Part shown: positions 20,031 through 27,149 of the stretch, one piece after another
Layout: each line of letters begins with the position of its first letter
Position numbering within the stretch: the first letter of the stretch is position 1
DNA from: Microlunatus kandeliicorticis
GTDB taxonomy: Bacteria; Actinomycetota; Actinomycetes; Propionibacteriales; Propionibacteriaceae
Assembly (NCBI RefSeq): GCF_014137855.1
Contig: NZ_JACGWT010000004.1
Location: 1-64,000, forward strand
DNA length: 64,000 bases
Direction: 5' to 3'
The notes under the pieces: generated by a model
The model's database searches: none
Seen by the model: the letters and a program-made list of their open reading frames with translations, nothing else
What the model was told of the DNA's origin: nothing
Made by a program: the position numbers and the translations under genes

Positions 20031-20205
20031 GCCCGGACCGTCCGGCCGGTGGTGGGACGCGCGTTCACTGGATCCTCGTGTTCTCTCGTGTCTCTGCTCG
20101 GGACGGGCCGCGGCGGGCCTCCCGTGCCGATGCGCTCGGACCGGGCGGTTCGGATGCGGCGTCGTCGCCGCTGACCGCGCCCGGTGGCCGGCCGCCCGCG
20201 GGCGG

Positions 20206-21423
20206 TTACTTGTCGCGCCAGGCGATCTGGTGGGCCATCCGGGTCAGCTGTTCGACCCCGACCGGGTCGAGCGTGCGGCCCTGGATGGCGGTGGTGGCCC
20301 GCTCGACGTGCCGGGTGATCCGCTGCTCGACGGCCCGGATCACCCCGAAGTCGGCGAACGCCTGCTGGAGCAGTGCGACGTCGTCGGCGGTGAGCTCGGG
20401 GCTGCCGGCCCGGGCCAGCACGTCCCGGGCGCCGCCGCGGAGCCGCTTCTCGGCCAGCGCGAGCACCACCGTCGGCTTGCCCGACAGCAGGTCGTCACCG
20501 GCCGGCTTCCCGGTCATCGTCGGGTCGCCGCAGACGCCGAGCAGGTCGTCGCGGAGCGCGAACGCCTCGCCGACCTCGCGGCCGTACTGGCGCAGGCTGG
20601 CCACCACGACGTCGGCGGCCTGGGCGGCGGCTGCGCCGAGCTCGAGCGGCCGCTCGACGGTGTAGGCGCCGGACTTCATCCGGGCCACCTGCCGGGCGTG
20701 CCACAGGTCGCGTCGACCGGCGGCGCCGCCGGTGAGGTCGCGGCGCTGTCCGCAGACCAGCTCGACCACCAGCACCCGCCACAGCTTGCGCATCTCCGGC
20801 GGCAGCTCGGCGGCCAGGTGGTCGGCCTCGGCGTGCGCCAGGTCGCCGAGCAGGATCGCCACGCTCTCGCCGAAGCGGTCGGCGTCGCCGTGCCCGTCGG
20901 CCGAGCGGTGCCGGCCGGCGGCGAGCACGTGCGCGGTGGGCCGGCCGCGGCGCGAGTCGGACTCGTCCATCACGTCGTCGTGGATCAGCGCGAAGACGTG
21001 CAGCAGCTCGAGCGCGGCCGAGACCCGGACGACGTCGACGTGGCCGACCTCGCGGGCGCGGCCGTTGGCCGCCAGCCAGCCGAGGAAGGTCAGCACCGGG
21101 CGGAACCGCTTCCCGCCCTGGGTGATCAGCGAGGACAGCAGGGTGGGCAGGTCGTCGGTCTCGAGGATGTCGACCGGGGCGCGTTCGGCGAGCTGCGAGG
21201 TCCACAGGTGGTCGAGGTCGGCGCAGGTCTCGGCCAGCAGCTGGTCGACCAGGCCGAGGTGCTCGGCGACGCCCTCGAGCTCGGCGGCGGCCACGGCCAC
21301 CGCCGGCGCGACCACCGAGAGCTCGGCGCCCCGGCTCCCGGCCGGGGCGGCGTCGCTCCGCGGGTGCGGCGCGACCGATCGGGTCGGCGGACTGGTGCGC
21401 TCGCGGTCGACGGTGTCGGTCAC
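20206..21423 (-). CDS. crtE: Polyprenyl diphosphate synthase (geranylgeranyl diphosphate synthase type)
   Basis: 405 residues, slightly long because of an N-terminal extension of about 45 residues rich in Pro/Ala/Arg. The first aspartate-rich motif is DDVMDESDSRRGRPT near residue 135, after GGKRFRP; the second is reduced to DDLLGVCGD near residue 290. Chain-elongating synthases of this class make C15-C20 diphosphates; the position in the carotenoid operon indicates geranylgeranyl diphosphate for CrtB. GTG at 21423 is preferred over GTG at 21444 because AGAGGGGG precedes it and it then begins 4 bases after the idi stop. Confidence 0.88.
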   Translation of the reverse strand: MTDTVDRERTSPPTRSVAPHPRSDAAPAGSRGAELSVVAPAVAVAAAELEGVAEHLGLVDQLLAETCADLDHLWTSQLAERAPVDILETDDLPTLLSSLITQGGKRFRPVLTFLGWLAANGRAREVGHVDVVRVSAALELLHVFALIHDDVMDESDSRRGRPTAHVLAAGRHRSADGHGDADRFGESVAILLGDLAHAEADHLAAELPPEMRKLWRVLVVELVCGQRRDLTGGAAGRRDLWHARQVARMKSGAYTVERPLELGAAAAQAADVVVASLRQYGREVGEAFALRDDLLGVCGDPTMTGKPAGDDLLSGKPTVVLALAEKRLRGGARDVLARAGSPELTADDVALLQQAFADFGVIRAVEQRITRHVERATTAIQGRTLDPVGVEQLTRMAHQIAWRDK

Positions 21424-21427
21424 CCGG

Positions 21428-22141
21428 TTACCCCCTCTGGCCACGCAGCGGGCTGCGCGGTGTTGCTGTCGACCCGGAGCCGCCCGTCGGAGCAGTGGAC
21501 GGTCCGGACCCCGCGATCAGATCCTCGACCTGCCCCACGGCCCACGGGCTGAACGCGAACGGCGTGTTGACGATCGACGCGGTCGCGGCCGACCACTCGA
21601 CCCAGGCCCACTCGGCGACCTCGGCGGGATTAGCCGCCACCACCTGATCCGGATGCACGCCGGGGGCGAGCTCGGCCACGTAGACCGGGCAGACCTCGTT
21701 CTCGACGATGCCCGAGGCGTCGGTGGCCCGGTAGGCGAAGTCGGGCAGCACGCACCGCAGACCGGTCCAGGCGTCCGGTGCCACGCCGAGCTCGTCCTGC
21801 ACCCGGCGGCGGACCGCGGACTCGGCGCTCTCGCCGGGGCCGGGGTGACCGCAGCAGCTGTTGGTCCAGACCCCCGGCCAGGTCTTCTTGTCCAGCGCCC
21901 GGCGGGTCAGCAGCACCGAGGAGCCCGGAGCCAGCGGCTCGCCGACGAACAGGTGCAGCGAGAAGGCCAGGTGCCGTGCGGTGGTCGCCGTGTGCACCAC
22001 CGACTTCAGCTCGCGGCCCGACGGGCGGCCGTCGGCGTCGACCAGGACGACGTACTCGGCAGACTCCTCCGTGGGGTCCCCGGGCGCGTCAGGGATCGAT
22101 GTGGTCCCGTCGCCGGCCTCCAGGCCGCGGGTGAGCGTCAC
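21428..22141 (-). CDS. idi: Isopentenyl-diphosphate delta-isomerase, type 1
   Basis: 237 residues with a Nudix-like type 1 IDI domain. The catalytic-cysteine motif WTNSCCGHP and the downstream glutamate motif VENEVCPVYVA are present, as are the metal-binding histidines around them. It interconverts IPP and DMAPP, balancing the precursors delivered by Dxs for CrtE. The C-terminus has a 30-residue Ser/Gly/Thr tail. The GTG start has no ribosome binding site of its own; it overlaps by 4 bases the stop of an 11-codon upstream ORF, so translation is probably coupled to that short frame. Confidence 0.92.
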   Translation of the reverse strand: MTLTRGLEAGDGTTSIPDAPGDPTEESAEYVVLVDADGRPSGRELKSVVHTATTARHLAFSLHLFVGEPLAPGSSVLLTRRALDKKTWPGVWTNSCCGHPGPGESAESAVRRRVQDELGVAPDAWTGLRCVLPDFAYRATDASGIVENEVCPVYVAELAPGVHPDQVVAANPAEVAEWAWVEWSAATASIVNTPFAFSPWAVGQVEDLIAGSGPSTAPTGGSGSTATPRSPLRGQRG

Positions 22142-22173
22142 CGGTTCGCACCGGGGCGCGTGTCGACTGCCAT
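22138..22173 (-). CDS. 11-codon leader ORF directly upstream of idi
   Basis: ATG at 22173 opens a frame reading MAVDTRPGANR and stopping at TGA, which overlaps the idi GTG (GTGA). The ATG lies 7 bases after TAGTGT (22181-22186), so the transcript would start at this ATG without a leader. The arrangement would let ribosomes that enter on the leaderless end re-initiate at idi. No codon bias pointing to attenuation (for example runs of one amino acid) is seen. Alternatively the short frame is a by-product and idi initiates some other way. Confidence 0.45.
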   Translation of the reverse strand: MAVDTRPGANR

Positions 22174-22180
22174 GCGCCGC

Positions 22181-22186
22181 ACACTA
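22181..22186 (-). promoter_or_regulatory. -10 box for the idi-crt operon
   Basis: TAGTGT on the minus strand, 7 bases before the ATG of the leader ORF. This is the likely promoter of the whole idi-crtE-crtI-crtB-Rieske operon. Confidence 0.5.
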
Positions 22187-22212
22187 TCGAGCCGGGACAA
22201 CTCGGGATATAT

Positions 22213-22228
22213 TCGACTTTGTGTTCGA
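22213..22228. promoter_or_regulatory. LexA-box-like inverted repeat
   Basis: TCGACTTTGTGTTCGA matches 10 of the 12 defined positions of the actinobacterial SOS box (TCGAAC, four free bases, GTTCGA). It lies in the divergent region between idi and the 128-residue protein. Two mismatches in one half make real LexA binding uncertain. Confidence 0.25.
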
Positions 22229-22270
22229 TTCGATGGGACGGCGGTCGTCGACGGCGCTCGCGAGGCCGTG

Positions 22271-22657
22271 GTGAGCGGCGCCTACCTGCCGCCCGGGTGG
22301 CCCGACGGCGTGCGTCCACCGGGCAGCGAGGGGTGGCTGCCGACGGCCGTCGCCTTCCTGCTCGACTGCTGCCCACCGGACTTCCGCGGCTATCCGGAGC
22401 TGCGCCGGCACCCGGCGGTGCTCGCCCGGTTCGCCGACCGGTTCGTCGCCGCGCAGGCCGAGGCGGCGACCACCGGACTGGCCGAGATCCGCACCGCGCT
22501 GCGCGACCTGGTCCGGAGCGGCGAGATCACCGAACCCGTGGTCGACCGGGCCGCCGACGCCTGGCAGGAGCAGCAGGCGCAGCTCGTCCGCACGCGTCGC
22601 GCCGTCGGTCTGGTCGAGCAGGCGATCCGCGGTGAGGTGTTCGTGCGCCGGTTGTGA
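22271..22657 (+). CDS. Conserved hypothetical protein upstream of dxs
   Basis: 128 residues, soluble, with no catalytic motif I recognise. The N-terminus [18 protein letters not shown] is Pro/Gly/Trp-rich, followed by an [21 protein letters not shown] segment and two long charged helices, the second possibly a coiled coil. I recall similar short proteins in other actinobacteria but no function. GTG at 22271 or the adjacent GTG at 22268 is the start; no earlier start codon exists in the frame after the divergent promoter region. It ends 25 bases before the dxs start. Confidence 0.6.
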   Translation: MSGAYLPPGWPDGVRPPGSEGWLPTAVAFLLDCCPPDFRGYPELRRHPAVLARFADRFVAAQAEAATTGLAEIRTALRDLVRSGEITEPVVDRAADAWQEQQAQLVRTRRAVGLVEQAIRGEVFVRRL

Positions 22658-22669
22658 CGGAGCGCTGAA

Positions 22670-22675
22670 TACACT
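22670..22675 (+). promoter_or_regulatory. -10 box of a leaderless promoter (dxs)
   Basis: TACACT ends 7 bases before the dxs ATG, with no ribosome binding site between. Confidence 0.5.
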
Positions 22676-22682
22676 GGCCGGC

Positions 22683-24626
22683 ATGTCCCTGCTCGACACG
22701 GTGAACGGTCCGCGCGACCTGCGCGGTCTCTCGGCCGAGCAGCTGACCCAGCTGAGCGAGGAGATCCGGGCCTTCCTGATCCACCAGGTGAGCCGCACCG
22801 GCGGTCACCTGGGCCCGAATCTGGGCGTGGTCGAGCTGACCCTGGCGCTGCACCGGACGTTCGACTCGCCGGCCGACCCGATCATCTTCGACACCGGCCA
22901 CCAGAGCTACGTGCACAAGATCGTCACCGGGCGCCGCGACGGTTTTCCCACCCTCAAGCAGAAGAACGGTCTGTCGGGCTACCCGAGTCGGGCCGAGTCC
23001 GAGCACGACTGGGTGGAGAACCAGCACGCGTCCGCGTCGCTCGCCTACGCCGAGGGCCTGGCCAAGGCCTTCCGGCTGCGCGGCAACCGGCACCACGTGG
23101 TCGCGGTGATCGGCGACGGGGCGCTGACCGGCGGGATGGCCTGGGAGGCGCTCAACAACATCGCCGCCGACGACGACCTGCCGCTGGTCGTGGTGGTCAA
23201 CGACAACGGCCGGTCCTACACCCCGACCGTCGGTGGGCTGGCCCGGCACCTCACCGGCCTGCGGACCAGCCCGCGCTACGAGCAGGTCCTCGACGTGGTC
23301 AAGCGGCAGGTCAACCGCGCGCCGCTGGTCGGCAGCGCGGCCTACGACGTGCTGCACGGGATCAAGGCCGGGCTCAAGGACGTCCTCGCACCGCAGGGCA
23401 TGTACTCCGACCTCGGGATCAAGTACGTCGGGCCGATCGACGGTCACGACGTGCTCGCCGTCGAGCGCGCGCTCCAGCAGGCGAAGCAGTTCGGCGGGCC
23501 GGTGCTGGTGCACGTGCTCACGCACAAGGGGCGTGGTTTCCCGGCGGCCGAGAACAACGAGGAGGACCAGTTCCACACCGTCGGCCAGATCGACGAGGTG
23601 ACCGGTCTGCCCTTGTCGGTGAGCGAGCGGACCACCTGGACCGACGTGTTCGCCGAGGAGCTCGAACGGCTGGGGCGGGCCGACGATCGGGTCGTCGCGA
23701 TCACCGCCGCGATGCTCTATCCGACCGGCCTGCACCGGTTCGCCGCCAGCTTCCCCGAGCGGACCTACGACGTGGGCATCGCCGAGCAGCACGCGGTGAC
23801 CTCGGCCGCCGGTCTGGCCCTCGGCGGGATGCACCCGGTGGTGGCGCTCTACGCGACCTTCCTCAACCGGGCCTTCGACCAGGTGCTGATGGATGTCGGT
23901 CTGCACCGGCTCGGGGTGACCTTCGTGCTCGACCGGGCCGGGATCACCGGGAACGACGGGGCCAGCCACAACGGCATGTGGGACATGTCGATGCTGCAGC
24001 TGGTGCCCGGGCTGCACCTGACCGCGCCGCGGGACGCCACCCGGCTGCGCGAGGCGCTGCACCGGGCGGTGACGATCGCGGACGCGCCGAGCGTGATCCG
24101 CTACAGCAAGGAGAAGGTGCCCGAGGACGTCCCGGCAGTCGACCGGGTCGGCGGCGTCGACGTGCTGCGGCGCTCGCCCGCCGGCGACGGGGCCGGGTCC
24201 GGCGTGCTGGTGGTCGGCTACGGCCAGCTGGTTGGCACCGCGCTCGGGGTGGCCGACCGGCTGGTCGACCAAGGCATCGGGGTCACCGTGGTCGACCCGG
24301 TGTGGGCGCTCCCGGTCGACCCGGCGCTGGTCGAGCTGGCCCGGTCGCACGAGCTGGTGGTCACCATCGAGGACAACCTGGTGGTCGGTGGCTGCGGTTC
24401 GCGGTTGCTGCTCGTGCTGAGCGAGGCCGGGGTGATGACGCCGGTGCGCTGCTTCGGCATCCCGCAGGAGTACCTGCCGCACGCCTCCCGCGGCGAGCTG
24501 TTGAGCGATCTCGGGCTGACCCCGCAGGACATCGCCCGTTCGGTGATCGAGCTGGTGGCCGGGTCGACCGGCGAGCCGGCGCACCCGCCGCTGGTCGAGG
24601 CCGACCGGCCTCCGGCCGAGGGCTGA
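22683..24626 (+). CDS. dxs: 1-deoxy-D-xylulose-5-phosphate synthase
   Basis: 647 residues, full length for Dxs. It joins pyruvate and glyceraldehyde 3-phosphate, the first step of the MEP pathway. The thiamine diphosphate/Mg motif GDGALTGG with NDN downstream (about residues 150-180) and the HQSYVHKI substrate motif near residue 75 are intact; the transketolase pyrimidine-binding motif [16 protein letters not shown] follows at about residue 360, with [15 protein letters not shown] after it. ATG is the only start compatible with the -10 box 7 bases upstream. Its placement beside the carotenoid operon ties precursor supply to carotenoid synthesis. Confidence 0.97.
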   Translation: MSLLDTVNGPRDLRGLSAEQLTQLSEEIRAFLIHQVSRTGGHLGPNLGVVELTLALHRTFDSPADPIIFDTGHQSYVHKIVTGRRDGFPTLKQKNGLSGYPSRAESEHDWVENQHASASLAYAEGLAKAFRLRGNRHHVVAVIGDGALTGGMAWEALNNIAADDDLPLVVVVNDNGRSYTPTVGGLARHLTGLRTSPRYEQVLDVVKRQVNRAPLVGSAAYDVLHGIKAGLKDVLAPQGMYSDLGIKYVGPIDGHDVLAVERALQQAKQFGGPVLVHVLTHKGRGFPAAENNEEDQFHTVGQIDEVTGLPLSVSERTTWTDVFAEELERLGRADDRVVAITAAMLYPTGLHRFAASFPERTYDVGIAEQHAVTSAAGLALGGMHPVVALYATFLNRAFDQVLMDVGLHRLGVTFVLDRAGITGNDGASHNGMWDMSMLQLVPGLHLTAPRDATRLREALHRAVTIADAPSVIRYSKEKVPEDVPAVDRVGGVDVLRRSPAGDGAGSGVLVVGYGQLVGTALGVADRLVDQGIGVTVVDPVWALPVDPALVELARSHELVVTIEDNLVVGGCGSRLLLVLSEAGVMTPVRCFGIPQEYLPHASRGELLSDLGLTPQDIARSVIELVAGSTGEPAHPPLVEADRPPAEG

Positions 24627-24639
24627 CGCGGGACCGGTC

Positions 24640-25056
24640 GTGCTCGACTGGGTCGTCCGGACCGCGACGCGGGCCGAGGAGCTCGTCGCCGCGGCCCACC
24701 TGTTCGACGAGCCGGTGACGCCGGACTCGGCCGCGGACTACCTCGCCAGGCCCGGGCAGGCCGTGCTGCTCGTCCACGCCGACGACGGTCGTCCGGTCGG
24801 GTTCTGCTCGACCGTTCTGGTCGCCCACCCGGACAAGCGTCCCGAGGTGCTGGTCTACGAGCTCGCGGTCGACGAGGACTGGCGGCGTCGTGGCGTGGCC
24901 ACTGCGCTGCTCGCCGCCGTCCGCGAGCAGGCCGAGCGCGACGGCCACCGCGGCGTCTGGGTGCTGACCGAACCCGACAACGCTCCGGCCCTGGCCACCT
25001 ACACCGCCGCCGGCGCCGCCCGCGAGGACGCCGTCGTGCTCACCTGGGACCTCTGA
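24640..25056 (+). CDS. GNAT-family N-acetyltransferase
   Basis: 138 residues, one GNAT domain. The acetyl-CoA pyrophosphate loop VDEDWRRRGVATALL lies near residue 77 and the N...ALATYTAAGA motif B near residue 118. The substrate is unknown. GTG at 24640, 13 bases after the dxs stop, suggests read-through from dxs. The gene converges with the RibD-like reductase gene, with the repeat cluster of locus B between them. Confidence 0.85.
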   Translation: MLDWVVRTATRAEELVAAAHLFDEPVTPDSAADYLARPGQAVLLVHADDGRPVGFCSTVLVAHPDKRPEVLVYELAVDEDWRRRGVATALLAAVREQAERDGHRGVWVLTEPDNAPALATYTAAGAAREDAVVLTWDL

Positions 25057-25065
25057 CCGGCTCCG

Positions 25066-25320
25066 TGCGCTGATCCTGTCGGAGCGCTCGCGGACGGTAC
25101 GTGTGCGCTGAGCCTGTCGAAGCGCTCGCGGACAGAACGTGCGCTGAGCCTGTCGAAGCGCATAAGGGCGGCGGCGAAAGCCCTTCGACAGGCTCAGGGC
25201 ACGGTGGTGACGTCACGCGCCAACCGCGCGCTGACCTTGTCGAAGCGCTCGCGGACAGAACGCGCGCTGAGCCTGTCGGAGCGCGAGCCCGGACAGCCTC
25301 TCGGACCGGCTCAGGGGGCG
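25066..25320. repeat. Dispersed 21-bp hairpin element, locus B (seven copies)
   Basis: Copies with arms GCGCT/AGCGC are at 25105-25125, 25141-25161, 25228-25248 and 25264-25284, with a diverged one near 25068. An inverted copy with arms GCCCT/AGGGC is at 25180-25200, and a degenerate inverted copy at about 25296-25316 contains the stop codon of the reductase gene. Neighbouring direct copies are 36 bases apart and share the flank TCGCGGACAGAACG, so this locus grew partly by tandem duplication. Confidence 0.9.
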
Positions 25321-26081
25321 CCGACGGCATAGTGGAGGCGGACCAGGCCGGCGGTGTCGGTGTGGACTGAGAGCAGCCGGAGCGGAACGGGGTGCTCGCC
25401 GGTAGCGAGCGCAGGGCCGCCGAGCACACCAGGGGTGGCGGCTCCACCGATCGCGGCGGGGGCGACGGTCAGCACCAGCTCGTCGACCAGACCGGCGCGC
25501 AGCAGCGCGGCGTTGAGCTCGCCGCCGGCGCTGGAGACCAGGCAACGGACGCCCAGCAGCGAGCGGAGCGCCCGGAGCGCCTCCGGCAGGTCGACCCGGT
25601 GCTCGCCGGTGACCAGATAGTCGATCGCGTTCTCGCGCAGCGAGGCCAGATAGTCCGCCGGGGTGGACCGGCAGACCAGCGCGAGCACGTCCCAGCCGGG
25701 ATGACGTTCGGACCAGCGCACCCGGCCGCGTCCGTCGACCACCACGAACCACAGGTGCGGCGGTGAGTCACCGGCCGTCTCGCGGTGCGGCAGGAAGTGC
25801 TCGTACAGCGGTTCCGGGTCGCCGGTGAAGTCCGGCAACGGTTCGGGGTCGACGCCGACCGGCACCAGGCTGTTGGCGCCCTCGAGGGTGGCGCCACACC
25901 GGTAGGCCTGCTGTGCCTGGACGAAGGGGTCCGCGGTCAACGGGTCGCCGGACGGGAACAGCGCGTTCCACAGCGCCGCGCTCGGGACCTGCATCAGCGT
26001 CTGCTCCGGGGTCAGCGCGATCTTGCCGTCGACGCTGGCTCGCACGTTCATCACCACGCGCGGTCGCTCGGTCTGCTCCAC
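25311..26081 (-). CDS. RibD C-terminal/dihydrofolate reductase-like protein
   Basis: 256 residues. The start VVMNVRASVDGKIAL is the N-terminal strand of the RibD_C/DHFR-like fold (N..ASLDG in most members), and the C-terminal part SAGGELNAALLRAGLVDELVLTVAPAAIGG is the matching glycine-rich NADPH-binding segment. Such proteins reduce pyrimidine or pterin-type substrates with NADPH; the window has a second member at 41.7-42.5 kb. A central insertion of about 60 residues (DFTGDPEPLYEHFLP) is longer than in the second member. GTG start at 26081. Its TGA stop lies within a copy of the dispersed repeat. Confidence 0.78.
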   Translation of the reverse strand: MEQTERPRVVMNVRASVDGKIALTPEQTLMQVPSAALWNALFPSGDPLTADPFVQAQQAYRCGATLEGANSLVPVGVDPEPLPDFTGDPEPLYEHFLPHRETAGDSPPHLWFVVVDGRGRVRWSERHPGWDVLALVCRSTPADYLASLRENAIDYLVTGEHRVDLPEALRALRSLLGVRCLVSSAGGELNAALLRAGLVDELVLTVAPAAIGGAATPGVLGGPALATGEHPVPLRLLSVHTDTAGLVRLHYAVGAP

Positions 26082-26152
26082 GGGCCCGTCTTACCGGGCG
26101 GCACCGACAGTGGATCTCGCCTCGTGTCGGGGATCCAACCGCGAGGACCCGG

Positions 26153-27025
26153 TCAGATCCCCGACGCGGGCCGGACCAGACGGGAGACGGCGGTCCGGAA
26201 GGCGCTCCGGAACGCGTCGGGGCGCTCGAGCCAGGGGTCGTGGCCGGCGCCGTCGATGATCACCACCTCGCAGCGGAGCGCGGCGCCGATCCGGCGCAGC
26301 GCCGAGGCCGGGCGCGGGTCGCCGGCGCCGCCGATGATCATCGATCCGGCCGGGAGCAGCCTCCGCAGGACCTCGATCCGGTCTTCGAGCGGCACGGTCT
26401 TCTTGTCGGCGTTGAGCTGGGCGTTCATCGCATAGTTGACCGGTCGCTGGATCCGCGCTGACTCGAGCGCCCACGTCCAGGCACGCTCGGGGTCGGCGTG
26501 GTCGGTGAACCAGCTCTGCGCGAGGAACTCGGTCTCCTCGTCCTCGGTCCGGTGGGGCAGCGCGTCGAGCTCCGCCAGCCGTCGCCGCTGGGCCGGGGAG
26601 CGGCGCGCGTGCTCGGTGGCCCGGGTCTCGGCCCGCCACGGTTCGGTGAACGGACCGGCCAGCAGCACCAGCCCCGCCACCCGCTCGGGACGGGCGATCA
26701 GCACCTGGCAGGCGAGGTCGGTGCCGTAGGAGTGCCCGACCAGCACCGCCCGCGGGTGTCCGAGGGCGTCGAGCAGGTCGAGGACGTCGGCGACCTGGCC
26801 GGCCACCGTGAAGGGGCCGTCCCCGGGCGAGCCGCCGGTGCCGCGCTGGTCGTACCGGGTCACCGCGGTCAGGTCGTCGACGAGCGCCGCCACGTCCTGC
26901 AGGTACGACGGCAGCCCGGGGCCGCCGTTGATCATCAGCACCGGCAGAGCGCCGTCGGTCGTCCCGGCGGTCCAGGTGCGGAGCCGTACGCCGTCCGGGA
27001 GCGTGATCATGGTCGGGTCCGTCAC
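26153..27025 (-). CDS. Alpha/beta hydrolase, proline iminopeptidase-like
   Basis: 290 residues, one alpha/beta hydrolase domain. The oxyanion-hole motif NGGPGLPSYL at residues 33-42, DQRGTGGS near residue 59 and the nucleophile elbow GHSYG near residue 98 are the pattern of the S33 prolyl iminopeptidase/tripeptidase group. The late GAGHDPW motif supplies the histidine, and IIGGAGDPRPA the preceding acid region. The C-terminal cap has the WFTDH segment. It is probably cytoplasmic, as there is no signal peptide. Start GTG at 27025; an ATG six codons later is possible. Confidence 0.82.
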   Translation of the reverse strand: MTDPTMITLPDGVRLRTWTAGTTDGALPVLMINGGPGLPSYLQDVAALVDDLTAVTRYDQRGTGGSPGDGPFTVAGQVADVLDLLDALGHPRAVLVGHSYGTDLACQVLIARPERVAGLVLLAGPFTEPWRAETRATEHARRSPAQRRRLAELDALPHRTEDEETEFLAQSWFTDHADPERAWTWALESARIQRPVNYAMNAQLNADKKTVPLEDRIEVLRRLLPAGSMIIGGAGDPRPASALRRIGAALRCEVVIIDGAGHDPWLERPDAFRSAFRTAVSRLVRPASGI

Positions 27026-27060
27026 CCGGCCATGATCACACCCTCGTGCTCCGTTCCCGG

Positions 27061-27149
27061 GCCCTTCGACAAGCTCAGGGCACTTCGACAGGTTCGACAG
27101 GCTCAGGGCACCGTCGGCGGGCTCAGGCGCGCCGTCGAGGGGCTCAGGC
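27061..27149. repeat. Dispersed 21-bp hairpin element, locus C
   Basis: An intact inverted copy with arms GCCCT/AGGGC is at 27061-27081, followed by a partly duplicated copy at 27083-27108 and two degenerate copies ending at about 27149. The last one contains the TGA stop of fadB (27144-27146). Unlike the other four loci, this one lies between two genes of the same strand. Confidence 0.85.

Noticed and set aside
20192-20205. GC-rich palindrome just after crtE as a terminator splitting the carotenoid operon
   Set aside because: CCGCCC and GGGCGG are separated by only two bases, so a stable loop cannot form without losing pairs; it is mentioned only as a possible attenuator.
27004-27040. Three-codon frame ATG GCC GGG TGA overlapping the hydrolase GTG
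   Set aside because: Similar in form to the idi leader, but too short to distinguish from chance and without a clear -10 box at the right distance.
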